Origin: Mucilaginibacter sp. UBA5151
GTDB lineage: Bacteria; Bacteroidota; Bacteroidia; Sphingobacteriales; Sphingobacteriaceae
Assembly (NCBI GenBank): GCA_002413785.1
Contig: DHXR01000035.1
Coordinates: 1-64,000 of the forward strand
Reading direction: 5' to 3'
DNA length: 64,000 bases
Shown here: positions 1-7,927 of the stretch, piece by piece
How positions within the stretch are numbered: the stretch's first letter is position 1
Layout: each line of letters begins with the position of its first letter
Translations under genes and position numbers: made by a program
Notes under the pieces: model-generated
What the model saw: the letters and a program-made list of their open reading frames with translations, nothing else
Databases searched by the model: none
What the model was told of the DNA's origin: nothing

Positions 1-149
1 AATTCCAGTATTTCCTGCTGTTTCTCATTCGGCTCAGTAGCATAAAAATCCGGATGGTATTGTTTGCTCAGTTCATAAAATTTCTTTTTCAGCAAAACCG
101 CATCCGGGTTAAAGGATTCGGGTATGCCGTAAAACTCAAAATAATTCAT
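1..149 (-). CDS. hscB: HscB-like J-domain co-chaperone, 5' part only
   Basis: The minus strand reads from an ATG at 147-149 through the window edge for about 49 codons, beginning MNYFEFYGIPESFNPDA. The pattern of a short N-terminal F-Y-G-I-P segment, a basic helix and an HPD tripeptide at residues 32-34 is that of a J domain. The MNYFEFYGIP opening fits HscB, the co-chaperone that delivers IscU to HscA during Fe-S cluster assembly, better than DnaJ. The C-terminal IscU-binding domain lies outside the window, so another small J protein cannot be excluded. Confidence 0.7.
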   Translation of the reverse strand, partial: MNYFEFYGIPESFNPDAVLLKKKFYELSKQYHPDFYATEPNEKQQEILE

Positions 150-275
150 GGGGTAAAGGTAGGAAAGAAGTCCGAAAGTTTGGAAAGCCGGTAAGGCAGT
201 TTGAACCACTGAAAATCGGTTAAACCATAAAAATGAAATCATTTAAAAAACAATCGGTGAAATCATAAAAAAAGC

Positions 276-283
276 TATCTTTG
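276..283 (+). promoter_or_regulatory. Bacteroidota-type -7 box for the tRNA-Leu gene
   Basis: TATCTTTG matches the TAnnTTTG -7 consensus of the Bacteroidota primary sigma factor and lies 22 bases before the mature tRNA 5' end. The upstream sequence is AT-rich, and no clear -33 TTTG is visible. The AATCGGTGAAATC word at 251-263 just upstream recurs near 57.1 and 57.9 kb. Confidence 0.6.
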
Positions 284-305
284 CAGCCTCTTAAAAATCA
301 AAAAC

Positions 306-387
306 GCGCGAGTGGCGTAATTGGTAGCCGCACCAGACTTAGGATCTGGCGCCGCGAGGCGTGGGGGTTCGAGTCCCTTCTCGCGCA
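306..387 (+). tRNA. tRNA-Leu, anticodon UAG
   Basis: A GCGCGAG acceptor arm at 306-312 pairs with CTCGCGC at 380-386. The anticodon stem CCAGA/TCTGG encloses loop CTTAGGA, giving anticodon TAG at 340-342. A T arm with GGTTCGAGTCC follows, and the longer variable region is typical of a class II tRNA such as leucine. The 3' CCA is not encoded. It reads CUA and, with wobble, other CUN codons. Confidence 0.95.
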
Positions 388-395
388 CAGCGATT

Positions 396-425
396 AAAAC
401 CCGGTCAGTTTGGCTGGGTTTTTTT
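396..425 (+). terminator. Intrinsic terminator after tRNA-Leu
   Basis: AAACCC at 397-402 pairs with GGGTTT at 416-421, and a T-run follows to 425. The A-run on the left arm means the same hairpin could also stop transcription coming from the converging minus-strand gene that ends at 444. Confidence 0.7.
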
Positions 426-443
426 GTTTAAAGCTACCAATCT

Positions 444-1088
444 TCAAGATGCTTTTTCCATTAAATATTTCATTAACTGTGCAGCTAATGACAATGCAGG
501 GCCAGCCATTGGATCACTAAATAGTACTTTTATTGGGTCTTCGCCAAAATACAATCCGTCTGAAACAAGAAAAGTTATTCGTACAATACCTTTTTTCGGA
601 TTTGATCGTCTTGGTTTATCCCAGGGGCCAATTTTATTAACTACAGTATAACTTTTATCAAACAGTTTATCAGTTAAATCTTTTGAGATATTATCAATTG
701 TTTCCCAAATAATCATTTTCCCCGTCTGATTTATATATCGCGCAGTTCCGTCTCTAAATGAGGCTAAGACATCCAGTCCATTATCAAGTCCAATTTCTAC
801 AATTACTCCAAGCAATTCTTTTTTTTCAATCTTTTGCCCTTTAGAAAGCAACTTATTGTAGGTCAATATTTTAATTCTCGATTCAGTATTGGTATCTGCA
901 ATAATCTTTTCAAGCTCAGAATTGTTCGATGTATCAGAAAGCAAAATACTCCAAGGATAACTATCAGGTTGTTGATTATTGTTTTTATAAAGGTCGAGGT
1001 TATCGCAAAATAGTAATTCATACACCAAATTTGTCGACTGATCTTTGTAAGGTTTTGTTGATTTCTTGAATATATCAAATATTCCCAT
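444..1088 (-). CDS. Hypothetical cytoplasmic protein, 214 aa
   Basis: I do not recognise the family. The protein starts MGIFDIFKK, a lead-in seen in many small uncharacterised cytosolic proteins. It has no signal peptide or membrane segment. The middle (about residues 95-130) is a beta-rich stretch with GLDNGLDVLASFRDGTARYI, and the C terminus has a helix with PMAGPALSLAAQLM. It is convergent with the tRNA-Leu gene and has its own transcription unit. The 136 bases before its ATG contain no clear TAnnTTTG box. Coding status is supported by the unbroken frame and ordinary amino-acid composition. Confidence 0.7.
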   Translation of the reverse strand: MGIFDIFKKSTKPYKDQSTNLVYELLFCDNLDLYKNNNQQPDSYPWSILLSDTSNNSELEKIIADTNTESRIKILTYNKLLSKGQKIEKKELLGVIVEIGLDNGLDVLASFRDGTARYINQTGKMIIWETIDNISKDLTDKLFDKSYTVVNKIGPWDKPRRSNPKKGIVRITFLVSDGLYFGEDPIKVLFSDPMAGPALSLAAQLMKYLMEKAS

Positions 1089-1224
1089 GTGTAATGTCTC
1101 GTAATGTTTAAATTAAATGAACCTTATAAATCTATCAAAAAACTCAAAACAATTATTACCTTTTCTTAATATTGTTGGCCATTAACAACTTCCGGCTATG
1201 AACCATGAACCATCACCCATGAAC

Positions 1225-1641
1225 TCATCTGCACTTCCGCAAATCAATTTCCACCTGTTGGGATGTTATCGTGCCCATTTTGTTTCCAAAGGAATTTGTT
1301 ACGTAAGTAAGCACGTTTGCAATTTCGATAGGGGCCAGGTCGTTTGGCGGCATTTGCCCTTCAAATATTTTTTTTGAAATGCTGACCTTCCCGTTTAAAC
1401 CGTATTTAACGGAACAGGATAATAGCGCCCGGTTAGCTTTCAGGAAAGCAGAATCGGTAAGCGGCGGCATCAAAGCCTGCAAACCTTCGCCCTTTGCGCC
1501 ATGGCAATTCTGACAACGGCTCTGGTAAACTATACTTCCGGCAGAATAGTAGCGGTCAAATTCCAGCTGTTCCTCACTCTGGCATGAAACAATCAGTATC
1601 ACGAGCAATAATCCGATACCGGCAATGATCTTTAATTTCAT
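1225..1641 (-). CDS. Class I cytochrome c lipoprotein
   Basis: A 138-aa protein with an N-terminal hydrophobic segment ending in a lipobox-like IVSC (Cys20), so it is probably membrane-anchored on the periplasmic side. The haem-binding CQNCH is at residues 43-47, and Met97 in EGQMPP is the likely distal ligand. Length and layout fit a small class I electron-transfer cytochrome c. It is the last gene of a three-gene operon and overlaps the SCO1 gene by four bases, which suggests a role next to copper delivery and terminal oxidase function. The electron partner is not visible here. Confidence 0.88.
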   Translation of the reverse strand: MKLKIIAGIGLLLVILIVSCQSEEQLEFDRYYSAGSIVYQSRCQNCHGAKGEGLQALMPPLTDSAFLKANRALLSCSVKYGLNGKVSISKKIFEGQMPPNDLAPIEIANVLTYVTNSFGNKMGTITSQQVEIDLRKCR

Positions 1642-2291
1642 TTAGATGTTGCAGATGCTGGTTCCGCTTTCAGCATTTTTATATCTTCAATTAGTTTGCT
1701 CACTTCTTCGGCTTTGGTGCCGTCATAAGTGCCGCGGATCCTTTTTTGCTTATCAATCAAAATAAAAAAACCATCGTGGATGTACTCACCGGCAGGATTC
1801 TTTTCCTCAACCGAAACCAAATAGCTTTTTGCAATAGTGTAGGTTGCATCTTTGGGACCCTGTACAAGCCACCATGTATTCCCGCTGATCCCTAACTTGT
1901 CGGCATACTTCTTTAATACAGGCACACTATCGTGTTGTGGATCAATTGTATATGAAACAATTTTAAAGCCGGCTGAATCTTTAAATGCATTATAAACATT
2001 CAGCATATTCCGCTGCATTATGGGGCAAATAGAAGGGCAGGTGGTAAAAAAGAAATCGGCTACATAAATATTACCCTCCAGGTTTTTGTTGGTTACACTG
2101 TCGCCATACTGGTTTATATAATGAATTGCCGGTATGGTTTGATAGATGGTATCGGTAACCGACTGGCCGTTTACCATTTTGGTGGCCGTTTGCCTGCTGC
2201 CAAGGATGGGTAATGTTTTTTTATTACCGGTATTAAATTTACAGGCATTCCACAGCAGGATTACCAAAATCGCAGCTAAAAGCTTCCTCAT
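1638..2291 (-). CDS. SCO1/SenC family copper-binding thioredoxin-fold lipoprotein
   Basis: This 217-aa protein has an N-terminal export segment with lipobox LWNAC, followed by the SCO thioredoxin-like fold. The copper site is complete: CPSIC gives Cys85 and Cys89, and His172 sits in YIHDGFF. SCO proteins insert copper into the CuA site of cytochrome c oxidase or act as thiol-disulfide reductases in its assembly. It is translationally coupled to a lipoprotein gene upstream and a cytochrome c gene downstream, with ATGA overlaps on both sides, consistent with a respiratory assembly operon. Confidence 0.9.
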   Translation of the reverse strand: MRKLLAAILVILLWNACKFNTGNKKTLPILGSRQTATKMVNGQSVTDTIYQTIPAIHYINQYGDSVTNKNLEGNIYVADFFFTTCPSICPIMQRNMLNVYNAFKDSAGFKIVSYTIDPQHDSVPVLKKYADKLGISGNTWWLVQGPKDATYTIAKSYLVSVEEKNPAGEYIHDGFFILIDKQKRIRGTYDGTKAEEVSKLIEDIKMLKAEPASATSK

Positions 2292-2695
2292 TTTCGTTTT
2301 ATTTTTAACAGGTATTTGTTTGATTGGGCCACTGCTGCACTGATCTGTGAGTCAATAGCCATTATTTGTTTTTTTTGATCACCCATATAAACAATAGATT
2401 CATCAGGCGATTTACCTGTTTGTTCGTAATCAAATTTATGCATCCAGTTTTCCATGGCGCTGTCTGCCAGCACCAATTTGTTGATCAATAATTTCAGGGT
2501 GTCTTTACGGGTTGTTTTATCCTGTTTCAAAAGGGTATCCAGTTGCATTTTGTTCTTTTCCAACCGTTCATCTGCAGCCATCACTTTGTCGTGTACTTTT
2601 ATAACATCGTCCAGCATTGCTTTTGCCTGGGCTTTTTTATTGGTACATCCGTATAGCAAAAACGCTATAATAAATGCAATCAGCGTGTTTTTCAT
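2288..2695 (-). CDS. Hypothetical helical lipoprotein in the SCO1-cytochrome c operon
   Basis: A 135-aa protein with a signal sequence and lipobox LLYGC at residues 13-17. The rest is highly charged and predicted helical, with long Lys/Asp/Gln stretches and no cysteines after the lipobox. It is the first gene of the operon and overlaps SCO1 by four bases. I do not recognise a named family. Its position suggests a periplasmic accessory of the same respiratory module, but that is inferred from context only. Confidence 0.75.
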   Translation of the reverse strand: MKNTLIAFIIAFLLYGCTNKKAQAKAMLDDVIKVHDKVMAADERLEKNKMQLDTLLKQDKTTRKDTLKLLINKLVLADSAMENWMHKFDYEQTGKSPDESIVYMGDQKKQIMAIDSQISAAVAQSNKYLLKIKRK

Positions 2696-3011
2696 TTTTA
2701 AATCTTAAGGAGTGGCAAATATTGTAAATAAACAGGGGTATTGTTAATTTTTTAATTGCCTTTTAATATTTAAAATTGTTAACAATAACATAATACGTTT
2801 AACACGATAAGGTTACATCTGCACCCGATATTTATAAGCAAATATAAATGCCATGAAATTCATTATCAATTTTTCAAAGCTTCTTACAAATTTCCGCGAG
2901 CGGATGATCTTGAGAAGTATGAGATCTTCTTTCATCCATTAAGATTTTTTTAAAATATTTTCATTTGTATAATTGTAATGTGCAACTTGGGCTTCGCATT
3001 AGCACATTTTA
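2696..3011. other. Divergent intergenic region between the SCO operon and the GH1 gene
   Basis: These 316 AT-rich bases carry no gene. CAAATATA at 2839-2846 reads TATATTTG on the minus strand, a full match to the TAnnTTTG box, and could drive the SCO operon with a leader of about 135 nt. On the plus strand, TATAATTG near 2968-2975 is a one-mismatch candidate for the beta-glucosidase gene. A GAAGTATGAGATCTTC inverted repeat lies near 2915-2930. Confidence 0.4.
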
Positions 3012-4373
3012 ATGGAATCTAATATTCAGGAAATACAATTCAGCAAACAGGATTTCGGTAAGGACTTTATTTGGGGAGTATCCGCCGCAGCATTCCAGGT
3101 TGAAGGCGCTGCTGCTATTGATGGCAAGGGGCAATCAATATGGGATGTTTTTGCCGAAAAAAAAGGTAAAATATTAAATGGCGACCTTCCCGGCGATGCC
3201 TGTGATTTTTATAACCAATATAAAAATGACATCGATCTGATTAAACAACTAAATATTCCCAACTTTAGGTTTTCTATATCATGGACACGGATATTCCCGG
3301 AAGGAACGGGTGAAATAAACCAGGCAGGTGTTGATTATTACAATAGGGTAATTGACTATTGTCTTGAATTGGGAATTGAACCCTGGGTTACCATTTATCA
3401 TTGGGATCTACCGCATGCACTTGAACTAAAAGGAGGTTGGACAAACCGTGATATTATAGATTGGTTTTCAGCACACGTAGCCATATGCGCCGAAAAATTT
3501 GGCGACAGGGTGAAGCATTGGATGGTGATGAATGAACCTGCCGTATTTACCGGGGCAGGTTATTTCCTGGGAATTCATGCGCCGGGAAGAACAGGTCTTA
3601 AAAATTTCCTGCCTGCTATTCACCATGTTATATTAAGTATGGTTGCCGGGGCGAAGGTATTAAGGGAAATGGTGCCTGGCGCTGAAATTGGCACCACCTT
3701 TTCATGTTCGTATATTGAGCCGTATTCAAATAGTACTAAGGATATTAATGCCGCTAAACGTGCCGATGCATTAATTAACCGCCTGTTTATTGAACCGGTT
3801 TTGGGTCTGGGTTACCCTGTAAATGAAATGCCCGTATTAAAAGGTATTGAAAAGTATTACAGGCCCGGGGACGAAGATAATTTGAAATTTGATTTTGATT
3901 TTATCGGGATACAAAACTATACAAGGGAGATTGTGAAATATTCGCTGTTTACACCTTATGTTAACGCCACCCTGGTAAAGGCTGAGAAAAGGAAAGTTCC
4001 CCTAACGGCGATGAAATGGGAGGTTTACCCGCCTGCTATTTACCACATGATAAAAAAATTCAACAATTATCCCCAGATAAGAAATTTATATATCACTGAA
4101 AATGGCGCCGCTTTCCAGGACGAAGTGACGGATGGAAAGGTTATTGACCCTCAACGCGTAGCCTATTTGCAGACTAATTTGCAGCAGGTTTTAAGAGCAA
4201 AACAGGAGGGTTGCAAAATAAACGGCTATTTTGTTTGGACGCTGACAGATAACTTTGAATGGGCCGAAGGCTTCCACCCCCGTTTTGGCTTAATTTATGT
4301 TGATTTTAAAACACAGCAGCGCATCATCAAATCATCTGGACATTGGTTTAAGGAGTTTTTATTTGGTTCATAA
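3012..4373 (+). CDS. GH1 family beta-glucosidase
   Basis: A 453-aa single-domain glycoside hydrolase family 1 enzyme, the usual length for GH1. The N-terminal family signature FIWGVSAAAFQVEGA is near residue 20. The acid/base glutamate is Glu175 in MNEPAVF and the nucleophile is Glu363 in ITENGAA. NFRFSISWTRIFPEG and the C-terminal FEWAEGFHPRFGL aglycone-site segment are also present. It has no signal peptide, so it should act in the cytoplasm on imported beta-linked disaccharides. It stands alone, without adjacent SusC/D genes. Substrate preference (glucoside, galactoside or fucoside) cannot be told from sequence alone. Confidence 0.93.
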   Translation: MESNIQEIQFSKQDFGKDFIWGVSAAAFQVEGAAAIDGKGQSIWDVFAEKKGKILNGDLPGDACDFYNQYKNDIDLIKQLNIPNFRFSISWTRIFPEGTGEINQAGVDYYNRVIDYCLELGIEPWVTIYHWDLPHALELKGGWTNRDIIDWFSAHVAICAEKFGDRVKHWMVMNEPAVFTGAGYFLGIHAPGRTGLKNFLPAIHHVILSMVAGAKVLREMVPGAEIGTTFSCSYIEPYSNSTKDINAAKRADALINRLFIEPVLGLGYPVNEMPVLKGIEKYYRPGDEDNLKFDFDFIGIQNYTREIVKYSLFTPYVNATLVKAEKRKVPLTAMKWEVYPPAIYHMIKKFNNYPQIRNLYITENGAAFQDEVTDGKVIDPQRVAYLQTNLQQVLRAKQEGCKINGYFVWTLTDNFEWAEGFHPRFGLIYVDFKTQQRIIKSSGHWFKEFLFGS

Positions 4374-4430
4374 TTCATAAAGGGCGAAGCCCCGTTTGCG
4401 GCAAGAAATCAAGCTCAAATATTAGAAAAA

Positions 4431-4600
4431 GCGCCTTTAGGTGCGAAATATTGGTAGAAAATAGTAAAAAAAAATTAGCGTGCCATCGGTACGCAACGAA
4501 TGAAGCGGCATTGGCGCTAATGCATAACAGGGGTTAGGTACCTACGGCACCAATATCTGGCTGGTTTGTTTTTCTACCAATATTTGACCCCGAGGGGGTC
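4431..4600. repeat. Palindromic element family A, copy 1
   Basis: The element has five parts. A capping hairpin (GCGCC tttaGGTGC, 4431-4444) is followed by AAATATTGGTAGAAAA (4446-4461), whose exact reverse complement is at 4570-4585. An inner imperfect pair is GTGCCATCGGTAC (4480-4492) and GTACCTACGGCAC (4538-4550). A second capping hairpin, GACCCCGAGGGGGTC, lies at 4586-4600. A second copy with the same order of parts is at 18907-19051. It is non-coding and sits between the convergent GH1 and glutaryl-CoA dehydrogenase genes. Confidence 0.8.
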
Positions 4601-4661
4601 TTATCATCACTTAACTTAATAGCACCCTGTACGGTGAACCATTAACCAAAAACTATAAAAA

Positions 4662-5843
4662 CTACTTAAAAGCTTCTTCTCCGGTTATATCCAATCCGGT
4701 TATTAATAAATGAATATCATGCGTGCCTTCATAAGTAATTACCGACTCCAGGTTCATCATGTGGCGCATTATGGGATATTCACCGGTTATGCCCATGCCG
4801 CCGAGGATTTGACGCGCTTCGCGTGCAATAGTAATCGCCGTATGCACGCTGTTACGTTTTGCCATTGAAATTTGGGCAGCGGTCGCCCGGTTCTCGTTTT
4901 TTAACGTCCCTAAGCGCCAAACCAATAATTGCCCCTTGGTAATTTCGGTAATCATTTCAGCAAGTTTTTTTTGCTGCAACTGGAACGCGGCGATTGGTTT
5001 ACCAAATTGCTTACGTTCTTTGGCATACCTTAACGCGGTATCATAACAATCCATAGCCGCCCCCAATGCGCCCCAGGCAATGCCATAACGCGCCTGGTTA
5101 AGGCAGCCAAGCGGTCCTTTTAGCCCGGTTACATTTGGCAGAAGGTTCTCTTTGGGGACTTTTACATTATCAAATACAAGTTCACCCGTAGCAGATGCCC
5201 GTAATGACCATTTATTATGTGTTTCGGGCGTTGTAAAACCTTCCATGCCACGCTCAACTATCAGCCCCCGTATTTTTTTATTTTCATCTTTCGCCCAAAC
5301 AACGGCAATATCAGCAAATGGCGAATTGGAAATCCACATTTTAGCGCCGTTTAATACATAATGATCGCCGGCATCCTTAAAATTAGTGACCATGCCGCCC
5401 GGATCAGATCCATGATCGGGTTCGGTAAGCCCAAAACAGCCCATCAGCTCGCCGGTGGCCAGTTTGGGAAGGTATTTTTTCTTCTGCTCTTCCGATCCAT
5501 AAGCATAAATCGGGTACATCACCAATGATCCCTGTACAGACGCAACAGACCTTATTCCCGAATCACCGCGCTCAATCTCCTGCATAATAATGCCATAAGC
5601 CATATAATCAAGCCCAGCGCCGCCATATTCTATCGGGATGGTAGGGCCAAATGCCCCAATTTCGCCAAGCCCTTTTATTAATTGCTTTGGAAATTCAGCA
5701 CGTTGGGCATAATCTTCAATTATGGGGCTAATCTCTTTTTTAACCCAATCCCTCACAGATGCACGTATTAATTTATGCTCATCGGTTAGCAATTCATCGC
5801 ATTGATAATAATCCGGCGATTCATAAAGGTCTTTTTTGGACAT
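4662..5843 (-). CDS. gcdH: Glutaryl-CoA dehydrogenase (acyl-CoA dehydrogenase family)
   Basis: A 393-aa FAD enzyme of the acyl-CoA dehydrogenase superfamily. The RSVASVQGSLVMYPI and CFGLTEPDHGSDPG segments, together with the C-terminal ITYEGTHDIH, are specific for glutaryl-CoA dehydrogenase. Glu372 in YEGTHDIH is the expected catalytic base. The enzyme oxidises and decarboxylates glutaryl-CoA to crotonyl-CoA in lysine and tryptophan degradation. FFKQF-like nucleotide-binding residues appear as ERKQFGKPIAAFQ. It stands alone and is divergent from folB, with only 72 bases between the two starts. Confidence 0.93.
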   Translation of the reverse strand: MSKKDLYESPDYYQCDELLTDEHKLIRASVRDWVKKEISPIIEDYAQRAEFPKQLIKGLGEIGAFGPTIPIEYGGAGLDYMAYGIIMQEIERGDSGIRSVASVQGSLVMYPIYAYGSEEQKKKYLPKLATGELMGCFGLTEPDHGSDPGGMVTNFKDAGDHYVLNGAKMWISNSPFADIAVVWAKDENKKIRGLIVERGMEGFTTPETHNKWSLRASATGELVFDNVKVPKENLLPNVTGLKGPLGCLNQARYGIAWGALGAAMDCYDTALRYAKERKQFGKPIAAFQLQQKKLAEMITEITKGQLLVWRLGTLKNENRATAAQISMAKRNSVHTAITIAREARQILGGMGITGEYPIMRHMMNLESVITYEGTHDIHLLITGLDITGEEAFK

Positions 5844-5903
5844 ATATGTAATTATTCAATTGACGGGTAAAGATAAGCGTTTCAATTTCGTATTAAAAAA
5901 AAC

Positions 5904-5911
5904 TATTTTTG
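5904..5911 (+). promoter_or_regulatory. Candidate promoter box very close to folB start
   Basis: TATTTTTG fits TAnnTTTG and ends only four bases before the folB ATG at 5916. If used, transcription would begin at or next to the start codon and give a leaderless mRNA. The match could be chance in AT-rich DNA. Confidence 0.3.
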
Positions 5912-5915
5912 GGGC

Positions 5916-6266
5916 ATGATTACTATTGCTATTCACGGCGCCGAATTTTTTGCCTATCACGGATTTTATCCGGAAGAACAGAAATTAGGTACTAAATTCA
6001 TCGTTGATGTGGAAGTGGATTTTACACCCGTTAATAACCTGAAGGAAGATAAAATTGCAAATACCGTAGATTACGAGCGAATTTACAAAGTAGTTATCGC
6101 ACAGATGAAACAAACCAGGAAATTGATTGAAACTGTTGCACAATCAATCGCGGATGATATTAAGACGCTGTATCCCTTCGTCGAAAAGATACATGTGTCG
6201 ATAAAAAAAATTAATCCGCCGCTCGCTGGGAAAGTCGAATACTCGAAAATTGTAGTAACTGTTTGA
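5916..6266 (+). CDS. folB: Dihydroneopterin aldolase
   Basis: A 116-aa protein of normal FolB length, starting MITIAIHGAEFFAYHGFYPEEQ. The HGFYPEEQ...G..F.VDV pattern and the KINPPLAGKVEYS region near the C terminus are characteristic of dihydroneopterin aldolase. The enzyme converts 7,8-dihydroneopterin to 6-hydroxymethyl-dihydropterin and glycolaldehyde in folate synthesis, as a cytoplasmic oligomer. No other folate gene is adjacent. The gene is followed by an inverted repeat and then the GlcD-like gene on the same strand. Confidence 0.92.
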   Translation: MITIAIHGAEFFAYHGFYPEEQKLGTKFIVDVEVDFTPVNNLKEDKIANTVDYERIYKVVIAQMKQTRKLIETVAQSIADDIKTLYPFVEKIHVSIKKINPPLAGKVEYSKIVVTV

Positions 6267-6316
6267 ATCAGAATTTTAGAATTTCCGAAATGCTGCTTCG
6301 TTAAAATTCTGATTCA
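6264..6316. repeat. Intergenic inverted repeat with the TGAATCAGAATTT word
   Basis: TGAATCAGAATTTTA at 6264-6278 has an exact reverse complement at 6302-6316, with a 23-base loop. The arm begins inside the folB stop codon. The same word forms the arms of the palindrome at 39978-40089. It may end folB transcription, but there is no clean T-run. Confidence 0.7.
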
Positions 6317-6330
6317 GAAAAAATAAATCT

Positions 6331-7728
6331 ATGCTCTATAATAAAATAACAAATAATATCCTAACTGCCATAAAATCAATAGTTGGCGATAATGCTGTTA
6401 TAACCGATCACGCCGGTCTTGAAAAATACAGCCATGATGAAACGGAAGACCTGCATTATTACCCCGAAGTGGTTGCCAAACCGAAATCACCGGAGGAAGT
6501 GTCGGCTTTAATGCGGCTTTGCAATGAATATTTAATCCCGGTAACACCAAGAGGCGCAGGTACCGGTTTAAGCGGGGGTGCTTTGCCTGTAATGGGTGGC
6601 CTTGTTTTGGCTATGGAGCGGTTTAACAAAGTATTGGCTATTGATGAACAAAATTTACAGGCTATAGTTGAACCGGGGGTAATCACTGAAGAGTTTATGG
6701 ACCAGGTTGCAGCCAAAGGCCTGTTATATCCTGTTGATCCGGCAAGTAAAGGGAGTTGTTTTATAGGCGGCAACGTATCGCACGGTTCAGGTGGCCCGAG
6801 GGTTGTAAAATATGGCACCATACGCGAGTATATCCTTAACCTTGAAGTGGTATTGCCATCGGGTGAAATCATTTGGACAGGGGCCAATACCTTAAAATAT
6901 GCCTCGGGCTATAATTTAACGCAGTTAATGATAGGGTCGGAGGGCACTTTGGGTATTATTACTAAAATAGTTGTTAAACTAATTCCGCGCCCAACAGTTG
7001 ACGCCTTGCTGCTGGCTTCCTTTAGTTCAAATGAAGCCGCATGTGCCGCAGTTTCTGCCATTTTCAGGGCCGGGATTGTCCCGTCGGCTTTGGAATTTAT
7101 GGAAAGAAGAGGAGTGGAGTGGGTGAAAGAACACGACGGGATAGCTTTTGACCTGAAAGACGGGATAGAAGCCTTTTTGCTGATAGAGGTTGACGGCAAC
7201 AACCAGGATGTCATATTTTCTGATTGTGAAAAGATAAACCAGGTTTTAGAAGATTACGGATGCAAGGAAGTGTTATTTGCCGATACATCAGCTCAAAAGG
7301 AAGAACTTTGGCGCATGCGGCGGACTATGGCGCTATCGGTAAAATCCAATTCCATTTATAAGGAAGAAGACACGGTGGTACCGCGTGCCAGCCTTCCGCA
7401 ATTAATTAAAGGAATAAAACAAACAGGCCTCAAATATGGCTTTGAATCAGTCTGTTATGGCCATGCAGGTGATGGAAATCTTCACGTCAATATTATAAAA
7501 GACCAAATGAGCGATGAGGATTGGAACAGTAAGTTAAAAGATGGTATAAAGGAAATATTTGAGTTAACGGTATCATTGGGTGGTACCATATCAGGCGAAC
7601 ATGGCATCGGTTTGGTGCAAAAAGACTTTATGCCCATAAAATATACCGATACCCATTTCGAATTGTGGCGCGGGATAAAACAGGTTTTTGATAAAAACGG
7701 AATTTTGAATCCGGGTAAGATATTTTGA
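6331..7728 (+). CDS. FAD-binding oxidase, GlcD / D-lactate dehydrogenase type
   Basis: A 465-aa flavoprotein with an N-terminal FAD-binding_4 (PCMH) domain at about residues 38-215, containing PRGAGTGLSGGALP and GSCFIGGNVSHGSGG. A C-terminal FAD-oxidase domain carries YGHAGDGNLHVNI and SGEHGIGLVQK. Length and motifs match the glycolate oxidase GlcD / D-2-hydroxyacid dehydrogenase group. It is expected to oxidise a D-2-hydroxyacid such as D-lactate or glycolate and pass electrons to the respiratory chain. No GlcE/GlcF or Fe-S partner gene is adjacent, so a stand-alone D-lactate dehydrogenase is the simpler reading. A fermentative LdhA is encoded at 52.3 kb. Confidence 0.88.
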   Translation: MLYNKITNNILTAIKSIVGDNAVITDHAGLEKYSHDETEDLHYYPEVVAKPKSPEEVSALMRLCNEYLIPVTPRGAGTGLSGGALPVMGGLVLAMERFNKVLAIDEQNLQAIVEPGVITEEFMDQVAAKGLLYPVDPASKGSCFIGGNVSHGSGGPRVVKYGTIREYILNLEVVLPSGEIIWTGANTLKYASGYNLTQLMIGSEGTLGIITKIVVKLIPRPTVDALLLASFSSNEAACAAVSAIFRAGIVPSALEFMERRGVEWVKEHDGIAFDLKDGIEAFLLIEVDGNNQDVIFSDCEKINQVLEDYGCKEVLFADTSAQKEELWRMRRTMALSVKSNSIYKEEDTVVPRASLPQLIKGIKQTGLKYGFESVCYGHAGDGNLHVNIIKDQMSDEDWNSKLKDGIKEIFELTVSLGGTISGEHGIGLVQKDFMPIKYTDTHFELWRGIKQVFDKNGILNPGKIF

Positions 7729-7927
7729 TTGGGTGAGCTGTTGATTCGGTTTAAAAAACGTTATTGTGTTTTGGTTCGTAAAATCCCAAAACTTAAAATC
7801 AAAGTCTCTTCAAATCACCAAAAAAGACTGTTGCTTTCAGGTTGCTATTATGGTTACCAGCTACCGCGAAAACATCAACCATCTTGATGAAAAACTAATA
7901 CAGATGCCCGAAGTTAAATCGTTTTAA

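Noticed and set aside
7850..7927. Small frame of 25 codons before the secreted FAD oxidoreductase
   Set aside because: It ends ENINHLDEKLIQMPEVKSF and may be the tail of a lost gene, since its frame is open for 18 codons upstream without a start. The similarity was too weak to name.
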